DNA of 64,000 nt from Moniliophthora roreri (taxonomy: Eukaryota > Basidiomycota > Agaricomycetes > Agaricales > Marasmiaceae): the NCBI GenBank assembly GCA_001466705.2, contig LATX02000239.1, positions 124,001 through 188,000 on the forward strand, in the 5' to 3' direction. Shown one piece after another: positions 12,329-23,477 of the stretch; position 1 is the first letter of the stretch; each line of letters begins with the position of its first letter. Below the pieces are notes generated by a model. The model did not search any database. It was not told where the DNA came from and worked only from the letters and a program-made list of their open reading frames with translations. The translations under genes were made by a program, and so were the position numbers.

Positions 12329-12885
12329 CTAAGTTTTAACATGACAGACACTGGGATTTCGAGCTAAGAGTGGCATGTTAAGCAAATTGAGCAAGTCGTC
12401 AAAGGTGTACCCATGGGAAAGTCCCGGCCAGAGCGCTAAAATCCTTCCCACGATGAACCTGCAAATCTCAATTTCTATGCTAATGCGAGTATCGTGAAAT
12501 CCGGGATGATAGATACGCTCGCATAATATTGTCGGCTCTGCGATGATAACCTTGATGCGAGGTATCTGGCGTAGTACGATGGCCACTATCGACCTTCTCC
12601 GGTGACATTGGGATACTTACGCCGACAAATTTTCCAAAAAGTTGGGGATCTATCCAAAAAAAACCGCTCGTCAGTCTCAGGTAGCTTACCTTCTTCTTCT
12701 GCCTTGGCTGTTCAGCTCATCAACGTCATGCAACTCTTACCGATGAGATTGGCGTCCCGCATCATCGTGCCAAGGAGTGACAGGTACAGAAGCGCAGCAG
12801 AAACCGAGAACGAGAGCGAAAAGAGAAGCCATAGGGTGTTCCACCTGGGTAGGGTCAGCAGACTTGTGGACATGGGTAGATTCAT
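12329..12885 (-). CDS. Possible small membrane or secreted protein (doubtful)
   Basis: An ATG at 12885 starts MNLPMSTSLL and a strongly hydrophobic stretch (LWLLFSLSFSVSAALLYLSLL), which would be a signal anchor. A GT donor follows at LIG, and a possible next exon resumes after an AG near 12650 with DPQLFGKFVG. Further down, an open stretch at 12329-12586 contains IPRIKVIIAEPTI and ends in a stop. I do not recognise the protein, and the joins after the second exon are not convincing. It may be a decayed gene. It is divergent from the GH3 gene. Confidence 0.25.
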
Positions 12886-13322
12886 TTCGTAAACAGTGTG
12901 GAGCATGAGTTACTAGGCAGAAACGACCCTGGACTGTCGAAAGCGAAAGGGTGAGCTGAGGGCACGTATCTATACCTTTTTGCAGCGCTTTTGAACTCAC
13001 AACTTGCTAGTAGTTGCGCTAGAAGGAAACACGTGGCATCTAGCTGATATCGGGCGCTTAATCGCGCATTGTGGACCGCCCCAATGTGTCCCCCGATTCT
13101 GTGACGCGGCTCGGCTGTCACCAATGTAGTGACTATCGTTTCATCTCCCGAGTCCGTATAGAAGATATTTTGGCACGCGACTGGTGCTACTTATATCATT
13201 CCTCGTCTCTTCCATTAGCTCACTGCTCGTTTCTCGGCATCCTTCCTTTTGATCATCATTTCCATGGCTCATTATAGCTCATATAACAGCCTGGGACTCA
13301 CACCTCTCTGTCCCGGTCCATC

Positions 13323-16300
13323 ATGCCGATTCGGTTGTCGTCTTGGTTGATTCTTTTCGTCTGTCTTTACTCCCCCGCCACTTATGGATTCACAACGAGT
13401 ACGTCTTTTAGTGGGACGAAAAATGGGCAAAGGGTTGACGTGGAAAAACATAGGATCTTGGGATGAATCATACGCTTTGGCGAATCAGACTGTCGCATTG
13501 ATGACTTTGGACGAGAAGATTGAAATGGTCACTGGTGTTGGAATATTCAGCAGTGCGCTTTCTTGAGCTTCTTTTTACGGATAAAATAATCTAACGTTCA
13601 TCTCCAGGTCGTTGCGTTGGAAACATCAAGCCACCATCTCGTTCCTTCTCTGTAGCGGGCACCAACGTCGCTATACCCCCAATTTGTTTTTCAGATGGTC
13701 CCGCCGGAATGCGTCTCGTGAAACAAGTAACAGGCTTTCCCAGTGGTATCAACGTCGCCAGCACTTTCAGCAAAAGACTTATGCGTGCACGCGGTGTTGC
13801 GATAGGCGAAGAGTTTAGAGCTAAAGGAATGCTCGTCTGGCCAAAATTCGGTTACCCATGTGGTACTGACGAACGATAATTTTTACAGGATCTCACGTGT
13901 TTCTTGGACCTGCCATGGATATCGTACGTACCTCCGGCTATTACACCCTCTTTTGATTGGCTCAAGCGGCGATTTTTCGCAGATGAGGAATCCAAAGATG
14001 GGGAGAGGATGGGAAAGGTACGTCGTAGTTCCAACGGGCAAGTTTCACAGAAATCTGAACTAACACTTGTACCTGATATCAGCTTTGGTCCTGATTCGTA
14101 TCTGACTGGTGAAGCCGCTTATGAAACTATCATTGGCGTTCAAAGTACTGGTGTACAAGCTTGCGCCAAGCATCTTATTGCAAACAACCAGGAACACTGG
14201 AGGTATGTGGAACACTAGTACCAGGGAGCTTATGTTTACTTGAATCCACATACCTATTTAGATACGGTCTCAGCGCAGATGTGGATGACAGAGCCCTTCG
14301 GGAGCTTTACTGGTGGCCGTTCATGCGAAGTATTGATGTGTGTGTTTTCTTTTGGTATCCCGAATAAGCGCGCTCAATGCTCACCGGAAGCATTTTTAGG
14401 CCGAAGTATCTTCCGTAATGTGCGCTTACAATCGTTTCAACCAAACCTCTTCTTGCCAGAATGCCGGCCTTCTTGGCCCTGATGGAATTTTGAGGAAAGA
14501 TGGGTTCAAAGGTTATTCCGAGGACCCGTTTACGAGTATACAACGTCATGCTGATATGTCTGATTGTTAGGATATGTCGTAAGTGACTGGGGTGCAACGC
14601 ATGATGATGCAGCGGTCAACGCGAACCACGGTCTGGACATGGAACAGCCAGGCGACTGGATTGTCATCGGTGCGTACTCCCTTATCCCATGTTTGGACAT
14701 GATCGTTGATCCTTCTCGACGGCACTGGCAGGTGGCGGTGTGTTTGGAAATAATTTGAAGAGCGCTGTCAACAAAGGAGATGTCCCTCTTTCTGTATACC
14801 ATCGTTCTTTCTTTACAGTCCGCGGAGATGTGTACTGACGTTAGCTGGTATGTATAGCGCCTGAACGGGATGGTTACGCGTATTCTGGTGCCCTGGTTCC
14901 GATTAGGGCAAGATCAAGTCAGTCTCCCGCTATATTACTTCCATTCCATTTCATCAACTAACTCGTTCCATCAGGGCTTTCCGGAGACGAATTTTGACAC
15001 TCAGAAGGCGGATGGGTCTGGCACACTCAACCAGAATGTGAATGTCAGATCAGATGCTCATACGGCTCTTACGAGGGAAATCGGTGCCGCAAGTGCTGTG
15101 TTGCTGAAAAACAGTCGTACTACGGATACTGGTTAGTACTTTTCAATGAGTGATACTCTAGACTGACCCTTTTCTTCTAGGCACACCTACCGGGACGACA
15201 ACCCGCGGATTGCCTTTGGCAAAGAGCAAACTCAAATCTATTGCTGTTATCGGACAAGATGCAAGACAGTTGAATCAGAACTGTCCTGGCGGGCTGAACC
15301 AGTGCAACGACGGTACCATGGTCATCGGGTGAGCCTTTCTTGATGTTTCCTCGGAGCGGACGCACTGAATAGTGAGCGTGCCTCACGTAGATGGGGTTCC
15401 GGTTCCAACAGTCTCGACTTCGTCGTTCCGCCCATTGACGCTATCAAAAGTTACATTGGTGGTTCGGCTATCATCACGGAATCCTTGTCGAATGACTTGA
15501 AAGCAGGACCAAAGGCTGCTGCAGGGAAAGATGCTGCTATCGTCTTTGTCAATGCGTGCGTCCATTTCTTTGTTGGGTTCATGATGGTGCTGAAAAGCCG
15601 TCTAGCATGAGCGGTGAACTCGGGTTCTACTCTATTGTTGAAGGTAACATGGGTGATAGGAATGATCTGGCTTTGTGGTGGAAGGGCGGGAGCTTAGTTC
15701 GTTATCTTGGCATATTCATATATGAGTTTAATTTCAATCACTTATCTGCACAGGTCGAAGCGGTCGCTGCGGTTAATAACAATACGATCGTTGTTGTCCA
15801 CTCCGTTGGTCCGGTTAATCTCCAATGGGCTAACCATCCAAATGTCTCGGCAATAATTTATCATGGGCAAGTACAAATTATGGTTATTGGCCAATGCTAA
15901 CATTGTCTGCAGGGCGCCAGGAGAACAGACTGGGCCTGCTGCTGTGGACGTCTTGTTTGGTGATGTCAACCCCAGCGGAAGGCTGCCATTCAGCATTGCG
16001 GATGTAAGTGATGGGGTAGCTGTCAATTTCCGTGTCACTGATATATTCCCTAGACCGAGGACTCCTATGGCACGAAAATTGTTACGGGAATTGACGGATT
16101 CCCTACCATCCCATACACAGAGAAACTTCTCATCGACTACCGATACATGGATGACAAGGGTATCACACCTCGTTTTGAGTTCGGCTACGGGCTTTCGTAC
16201 ACCACTTTTGAATATAGCGATCTTTCCGTCAGTTCCAGCCTTATCTCGTTCACTGTCAAAAACACCGGAGTATTCGACGGGACGGAGATCCCGCAGTTGT

Positions 16301-16577
16301 ATCTCACATTTCCGGACGGAGCGGGGGAACCCAAGAAAGTACTCAGGGGATTCGAGGAAGTCAAGTTGGCTAGCGGCGCAAGTCAGAAAGTGGAGATGAG
16401 GTTGTCAGAAAAGGAGATAAGGTAAATATTCCATTGTGTTTCTGTCCTCGGGTTATGCTGAGTGCTTGCCGCAGTGTATGGGATACCCCGAGTCAGTCGT
16501 GGAAACGGCCTGCAGGAACATATACGGTGCATGTCGGGGCCTCGATCAAGGACATTCGTTTGACGGGAACGTTTTAG
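13323..16577 (+). CDS. Secreted GH3 beta-glucosidase
   Basis: Family 3 glycoside hydrolase that releases glucose from cello-oligosaccharides outside the cell. The ATG at 13323 begins a signal peptide ([19 protein letters not shown]). After splicing come [56 protein letters not shown] and [10 protein letters not shown], whose Asp is the nucleophile. The C-terminal sandwich has [17 protein letters not shown] and [15 protein letters not shown], and an FnIII-like end ([13 protein letters not shown]) finishing DIRLTGTF. About eighteen introns of 46-63 nt leave roughly 750 residues. Two oddities: the third intron (13827-13888) has GA instead of GT at its donor, and the intron 15867-15912 uses GC-AG. 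A TATA-like ttatat lies at 13191. All motifs are intact, so the gene is probably functional unless the third intron is mis-spliced. Confidence 0.93.
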
Positions 16578-17090
16578 GTTCCTCGCGTTGCAGTTCTTTC
16601 TTTCATAATGACTCTTTCCCTCCAAGTCGCTCATTTTTGACTAAAGCAATGATAGTGGAGACCAACTCTTTGATATTCTGTGGTCCTCATGAAATTTTGT
16701 GTTGAACTCGGAAGTACACGGAAGATCGTCGATCCCACCCGTAGCCTAGACTAGCATCGGAAATCCCCAATCTGCGAGGAGTGTGCCGGTGTCGATGCAT
16801 GTTCTCAATCATGAATACATTGCCTCTCTTGATAAGGAAGTTTGAGGACCAGGTTAAACACTTGAGTTTCCACACCTCCGCGTAGCTTGCGAATCTGGAT
16901 CTATCAATAGAACTACCGTCAGTGCTGACTGCGCTAGTCTCCAGCTGGATGGAGCTGTAAATAATAGCCCTCGCCAAAAGACTAAATGACGCGATGCCGG
17001 GGCGGCGAGTCTAATTTCTGCGTCACATGTCTCCGTGTTTTAATTCCGAGAGCCCGTGCACGTGCTGTGGGCATTGACCGGAGAAATCGA
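16578..17090. other. Spacer after GH3 gene
   Basis: About 510 bp with no supported gene; probably the 3' region of the GH3 gene and the promoter of what follows. Short open frames here lack protein-like motifs. Confidence 0.5.
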
Positions 17091-17568
17091 GATGCAGGTG
17101 AGAAGAGATTTCACATTTGTGATATTCTCCCATCTGCGACCTTCCCAATCCCTCGAGCTTGCGGATCTCGACGACCAACACCTCTTCCTCGACATCCTAC
17201 ACGGTGACGAATATTGCCCGTGTGGCATGGGCACTTTGACGTCTTTGCCATTGTACAATAACGAATTTGTTTGATTCACGGCAGACATCTACTTCAAACT
17301 CTTGCAAGCTTCAGTGTGGTATCGTTCGTTGGGAAGGGAAACAAAATGGAGGAATCATTACGTTCTCAATCTATCACGCGAACAAGGAATTCTTCATTCC
17401 AGGTATGTAACGTGTTATCATTGGACAATTTGACTCTGAAAGGTTATATATTCAAATCACCATAGTTCAAGGCCAGCAAGATATTTCAAAAAGTTACACA
17501 ATTTCGGGGACGACTTCGGCTTTCTTCCTCTCGAAAGACGCAAGACGACCGTCAGGGACCATACATGA
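17091..17568 (+). CDS. Possible small gene overlapping the PH gene start (ATGA)
   Basis: One reading joins exons near 17091-17200 (LADLDDQHLFLDILH), about 17285-17402 (YFKLLQASVWYRSLGRE, then HYVLNLSREQGILHS) and 17466-17568 (ARYFKKLHNFGDDFGFL) through GT-AG introns, giving an unrecognised protein of about 110 residues. Its stop TGA (17566-17568) overlaps the PH gene ATG (17565) as ATGA. The competing reading uses another frame of the same exons from an ATG at 17346 (MEESLRSQS), which runs without a stop into the PH protein. Both are open and only one need be real. The start at 17091 is a guess. Confidence 0.3.
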
Positions 17569-20500
17569 TGGGTCGTCGCACAGGCTCGATGGACCTCAAT
17601 TCTCACATGGCTGCTAAACCGTACATGTCCCAGCCGGTTTTAGGGAATATTGGAAACGATGGGTCCGAATCATATTCCTCGAATTCCACCACATCACCCA
17701 ATTATTCCCCCCGACGAGCCGAAATCAGCATTCCAGACCATCAAGAAGCACTCCAACGTTCTGCCCCTGCAAATGTGTCGAGGCATGCAGTAGCAATGGG
17801 AGTAGTGAATGGCACGGCAGTCGGTATGGCAGTTAGTGGTGCAAAGGGCTTGAGTATTGAGGGTTTGCCGAGCGACACATCCCAAACTCTTGCTCTCGCG
17901 TCATCGAACGTTATAGCCAGAGGCTCACAACCCTCTGGTTTGCCATCATCTGTCTACCAGCCAGCTCCTCATTTCAGTCAAACCAAAGTGACGGCATCGT
18001 CCATGGATGTTGCATCAGACACGCAGCTGAAGGGGACAAATGAAAGTTTAGGAGACGCACGCACTAGGGAAGTGCCCAAAGTCCAGGAAGGGTCGATGAA
18101 TACGCGGAATTCCGACGTATTTTTATCTCACTCTTCCAATCCTGCAAAGCCACGTTCCCAGGGTACAGACAGTGCTTCCTTAGCATCTGTGAATTCGGAC
18201 GCGTCCCGTCGCAATTCCCCAAAAATCACCAAGGTGTCTTCTGGTAAAGGGAAACAGAGCATGGACGCCGGCCCCCAAGCGATTCCTATTCAGCAAGCTG
18301 CGAGTTCTGACAGCTCTCGCACGGCATCGTCTTTTAGGTCCGTGCCTTCTACTATAGTTGCAGAGATCAATTCGGATACTCGACCGTCAACTGCTGCGTC
18401 AGCACTCTCCACCAGTACGACCTCTTCTTCTGCCACCGTTACACCTCGTACATACAGAAAATCCGAGTCTGCCGATGCTATACCTCCAGTACCGCCACTA
18501 CCAGGTTCCATCACGCAGGCGAAGATCTCTAACAATGTGCCACCGTCGCAGCATTCCGCCGCAGCACCGCCGCACCCAAAGCCATCAGTGCCTCTCACTC
18601 CACCGCGATTGCCAACATCACCCTTGTCCGCCTCGGATAGCGCATCGTTGCCGCCTCATGACGTGCCTTCGTCCTCCACATTCCCAAGCCGCCGACCGTT
18701 CACGGCACCGCGACTCACGTCACCATTACCTGGTCATACCCGGTTTAGCCTGACAGAGGGAGATGGGGCCTCGGCTCGGCTATCGCCCTCGATTATTATC
18801 AGGCAACCAGCTTGGCCTATTTTACGACTGCCTCCAGTTGAGCAAGGGCAAAGTCGACCAAGCACAAGTCCAGGGCCAAGCAGCCTCACCAGTCCTCTTG
18901 GCGGCACATTTCCTTACAGCGATGAGTCGGGTGAGCCGTCGTCCGTGGGAAGGCGAGGTAGCATTACCACGGGGCCCAAATTGAGACATATGCCTGCTCT
19001 ACCTATGGCTGGGCAGAAGGAAGAAGGTGATGAAGATGATCTAGCGGATGAGGATGAAAGCTCATCAGAAGATGATTCGGAGGATAATGGGGCGTTTCTG
19101 GATATCGATGATGGAGAAGACGACGAGGGAGACGATGTGCAATCAATACGCAGGCCGAGCACGGATGCACAGGCGTCGACCTCACGAGGCGGCCTTGGTC
19201 GTTTACCAATGGTAGACACCTCCAGGATTGATTTATCTTTTATCGACAGAGACAAGGACGAGGTCAACACTCCGAAAGCTACGGCTTCAAGCATTGCTAC
19301 TCGTACGCCCAAGTCTGGACAACAAGGAAATCATGATTACTTTTCTGGTGTTTTTCCGTCAACGCAGTCAGGAAAAACGCCTCGAGCTACGCCCTTCTCT
19401 ATACCATTCGCGCAAGGCCCCGCGCCACTCTCCATCGCGATGCCTCCTATGCCGAAAAAGGCAACTAACACCGGACTGATTATTCACAAGCAAGCTTCAA
19501 AGAGCATGTTTGATTTATCTGCTACCATGGACGACCGAGAGGACCGTGACGGCTTGTTAGACCATGCAGCTGGTATCAGAAGGGAAGAGGAGATTAAGCC
19601 AAAAGCGCAAGTCAGCACACCAGACAACGACATTACAGAAGAGCCACACAATAGGAAAGCGAGTGTTGCCTCTCCTGGAACTTCAGCCTCAAAGCCGATT
19701 CCGATTCCGACTTTAATACCGGCAGACCAGGCAGTACAAGGTAGTTCGAATGGCTCCTCGGGGATAGGTACACCTGCATCTCCCCAGCTTCGTCGTCGTC
19801 GTTCGATGCCTTTGTTCACACCCTCCTCGCCACCGCCCCCGTATCCTTCGTTTGCACCTCTATACCCTCTGGCTGCTCACTCTATGCCTCCCCCAGCAAT
19901 TGACGCACCATCATCTCTTCCTCCCATTCTTCACGGTGAGGAAGGTAATGAACGACTGCCGTCTTATACCAACGATATCTATTTACGTGCCGTCATGCCT
20001 CGCAAAATGGAGTTTTCCAAACCAAATGTGCAAGCCAAGGACCGAAAGTGGCGGCGTGTGGTGTGCGAACTTGAAGGGACAGTTTTCCGTGTATACCGAT
20101 GTCCTGCGAAATGGGTTGGGAGTGGTAGAAGTGGAAAAGTTGTGGATTGGTGGGAGAGAAAAGTGGGTGTTGGTGATGCCAGTGTCGGCGTGGGTATCGG
20201 TGGAGGAGCGGGTGGTGCAATCAATTCTTCTGCACCCGGTGGTGAAGGTGGTACTGTTGGTGTTCACCTTGGTGGAGATGGAGAAGACGAAGCAGAGAGA
20301 GCAAGGAGACGACGGCAGCAGAAACTGGACGGTGGCGACGACGGTTCGCACCCCGAGACGGCAGAAATCAGGCTTTCGCCGAGAACAATACCTCTTGAAC
20401 AGACTAGTAGAGGCAGAATGCAAGACCGGGATGGGATCGGACGTGGACATGGGCAAGATGAAATTGTCGGTCATCGCCCCAAGCAGGCCTCGAGGTCGAG

Positions 20501-21339
20501 ACTGGCGAACTTGCTCAAGCCTGGAAAATCTCATGGCAGGTCAAATAGTGATGTTTCTTCGAATCTTTCTTTGGCACCGCCCAGCGGTGCAGACAGTCCT
20601 CCTTCCCGGTCCTCATTCAACCTTCCGCGACCCTCTTTTGCCATATCGCGTTCTGGCGGATCAGGATCGACGACTTCTCATTCGGAAAACTCTATCATTG
20701 AGGAACCTCGTAACTCAGCTAGCTTACGACGGTTGCCATCAAGGCAAAGTTTGACCGGGTCATCGCAAGGTCAAACTCAAGACTCTGAGCGCCAGAGTGT
20801 CAGTATGACTCGGTCGCGGTCAGGAACGGGGACTACAAGTGGCAGCACAGATCCACCACTGAGACCCGGTGCTTCGTGCCCTGAGCCAGGTAAAGAGGAT
20901 CTGATCAAAGCGTATACATTGCAAAATGCAGAAAGCGGCTTGGGTAACGATTATGTGAAGAGGAAGAATGTAATCAGAGTGCGGATGGAGGGTGAACAAT
21001 TCTTGATACAAGCACGAGATGTCCCTGAAGTCGTTTCATGGATTGAGGTGAGACGGTACCACGACTGTTCTTTGAGCAGGTACTGATGCTTTGACTTGCA
21101 GGGTTTACACGCAGCTGCAAACATTGCTTTGGACCTTGACGACCGCCCTATGCCTCGAGGTCCGCTATTCCCCAGGTACGTCCCACTCCCCGTAGCTCAC
21201 AAATCGGAATGTATACTCATCTCGTTTTAGACGAAGGCGTCGACGGCCGCGCAGAACCGGCACCGATGCGAGCACCAACGGCAATGAAGCACAAGCATCT
21301 GAGGGCAGGACAGGTGCTCTTGACCCGCGACAATCATGA
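17565..21339 (+). CDS. Large PH-domain protein with disordered N-terminal region
   Basis: A single exon of about 3.5 kb (MMGRRTG to WIE) is followed by two short exons ending at 21337-21339. Residues 1 to about 800 are low-complexity, rich in Ser, Pro and Thr, with an acidic run near 19020-19140. The C-terminal part holds a PH domain, split by a Gly/Arg/Ser-rich insertion: [20 protein letters not shown] near 20045-20105, then [14 protein letters not shown] and [17 protein letters not shown], then [18 protein letters not shown] after the intron. The tail is basic ([13 protein letters not shown]). PH domains bind phosphoinositides or proteins at membranes, so a signalling or scaffold role is likely but not shown. 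An in-frame upstream exon (17346-17402 joined to 17466) could extend the N-terminus. Confidence 0.82.
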
Positions 21340-21538
21340 CGAAAAGCAACACTATTATAACCCTTTCCCAAGTTCAGTGTAACTCATACTACTCGTGCTC
21401 ACTACATTACTAGGTCTTGGTTTTATTGACAATATATGTTTCATGCAAGCTTATTTCAAATCATTGATCTCTGCACATCATAAACACTCATGGTTGTTTT
21501 AATGTTATTATGCTATCGTTTACAGTTTTTTGTTTTTG

Positions 21539-21557
21539 TTTTTTTTTTTTTTTTTTT
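21539..21557 (+). repeat. Poly-T tract
   Basis: Nineteen T in a row, about 200 bp past the PH gene stop, in AT-rich sequence. Possibly part of the 3' end region. Confidence 0.8.
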
Positions 21558-22043
21558 CTTGTGTCGTTAGGTAGCTGTAGCTATAGAGTTCTTTTCCCTG
21601 GTCTAGATCTGGAGGTCACCTGATTATTAGGTCTAATGGTGGATCCAGGCAGCCCAAAATTTGGGCTCTTTATGCCGAACCGATTTCCGTCGAAACCCCT
21701 GCAAATGCTTAATTCTCGCCTCTGGCGTTAGAATCACTTGAACACCAGGTGTAAATGATTTCAAATGCAAAGGAAGAAGTAGCGAAACGTACTGGTCAAC
21801 GACGCGTAGCGCTGCCGTGGGACACTCAAGACCGCCTGCAAGGTCCTGCATGACCGGTCTACTGTGCCGGACTCAGTAGACTGAGATTTTCGCACCTGTG
21901 ACTCTAATTTACTGTATTATGGGTCCTCTAGACTCGTACCCACTCCCGTTCGGTCTCGTCTCGTTTTGGGCAGGTTGTTATCGGGGTAAAGTATTTGAAA
22001 AAGCGGAAGGATGACGGCAAGGGGGAAGACGAGACCGAAGGGA

Positions 22044-23198
22044 CTGGTACCATTCGGGGCCTTTTTGGCAGGCCTGCCTGTGTGACATGCTCTTCTTCCA
22101 CCTGGAACGTCTTGGAATGCTGGTTTTTCTTTCCCGTTGGCTTGAATACTCTGGTTCATAATGGACATGCTGTGACATCTCTTCTGACGCGCCATCTTCT
22201 GCCCTCAGAACACCACCTACTGCAATCTGGTGCATTTTTGGATTTCCTGTGTTAGGATCTGGCTATGGGCGTTGTATACACCTTGGGATGCCTAAGAAAA
22301 GCACTTAATATGTCTGCAGTCACTGAAGATTGTGAATAACCATCAGACTGGCATAAGGCCACTGGGGAATTTTGCTTCCTATATCACCACTAACCATCTT
22401 CTTGACCAGGAAACATGCTATTCAAGCTCATGGGATGTCAGGAAAGTGATGGAAGTCAAGCCTTAGGTATGTGCTCTGATGTGTCGAGCGCAACGTGAAT
22501 TCCATAGGTCATTACCACCAAAATCACCTTTATATCCCTCAATTCTAACTAAGGTCCATTTCAGATTGCATTCCCTATCACCTATAATAGTACTCTATTA
22601 ATTTTATGTCAAGGGCCCGATATGCGCTCCATCACGTCGAGCGCAATGTCAATTTTGTAGGTTGTTACCACCAAAATCACGCCTTTATCACTCAATCCTC
22701 ACTCAGTTCTGTTTCAGATTGCATTTTCTATCACATATAATGGTGCTCTACTGATTGCATATCAAGGATTTGGTACATGCTCTGTCATTTAGAGCACAAC
22801 CTCAGTTTTCCAGGTCATTACCACCGAAATCACATCTCTGTCGTTCAATTTTAACTCAGTTCCACTTCAGATTGCATTTCTTATCACCTATAACGGTGCT
22901 CTATTGATTGTATGTCAAGGATTTGGTATACGCTCCGTCGTGTTGAGCGCAATCTTGTGGGTCGTTGCTATCAAGATTACACCTCTGTCACTCAATTCTG
23001 ACTTAATTTCATCTCAAATTGCATTTCCTGGCCCTTCTGGTGGTGCTGTATCATGTAAGGTCATGTTTATTAGGTTTGGACATGGAGGGACATAATAATA
23101 CAGGATTCTGAATTTTGAATGATGGGCGACGAGCGAAATTTTACTAAGTCTCAACACTGAAATGACGGGCCTGCCAAAAAGGCCCCGAATGGTACCAG
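22044..23198. mobile_element. Non-autonomous element with inverted terminal repeats (putative)
   Basis: Bases 22044-22074 and 23168-23198 are perfect 31 bp inverted repeats of each other (core ggtaccattcggggcc). Weaker inverted similarity continues outward on both sides for about 50 bp (cggggtaaagtatttga near 21985 against its counterpart near 23230-23245), so the true ends may be near 21980 and 23250. No transposase is encoded inside; most of the interior is a tandem repeat. Nothing recognisable as a known superfamily end or a target-site duplication could be fixed by eye. Confidence 0.6.
22450..23060 (+). repeat. Diverged ~150 bp tandem repeat, about four units
   Basis: Units can be aligned at 22507, 22660, 22813 and 22960 (spacings 153, 153 and 147), each with ggtcattaccaccaaaatca-like starts, a cagattgcattyc block and a tgtcaaggatttggtayrcg block. 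The first unit is preceded by the tail of another. The spacing equals 51 codons, and one frame keeps similar residues (ITYNGALLI, CQGFGIRS) but with stops in most units. Units are clearly diverged, so this is old. Confidence 0.75.
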
Positions 23199-23477
23199 CC
23201 GCTTCGCAGTACTCCTTCCTCCCATCTCAAATTCTATCCCCGTACTGCGAACGCGGCTGGAACCGAGCCTAGACTGATACCGTTGTCTAGGAGATCGCAG
23301 TGAGATCGCAGTACGCGCGTCCCGGCGGCAAGCCCGTTTTTCCGCTGACCTGCTTACAATGCAAAGTGCTTGATTGGTTCCTCTTCCCGACGTTCTCGAC
23401 TTGAAAAGGTTCGACCTCGGGTTTGGCACGAATTCCACATCCTTCGAGCCCCGCCTAGCTCCACTCTTATATATTTG

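Noticed and set aside
5945..16577. Secondary-metabolite gene cluster (three reductases plus GH3)
   Set aside because: No polyketide synthase, NRPS, terpene synthase, P450 or transporter is present; the reductases are a tandem family beside an unrelated glucosidase.
19852..20754. 300-residue open frame on the plus strand inside the PH gene
   Set aside because: It lies in another frame of the long first exon of the PH gene; its composition follows the codon bias of the true frame, and the PH motifs are in the other frame.
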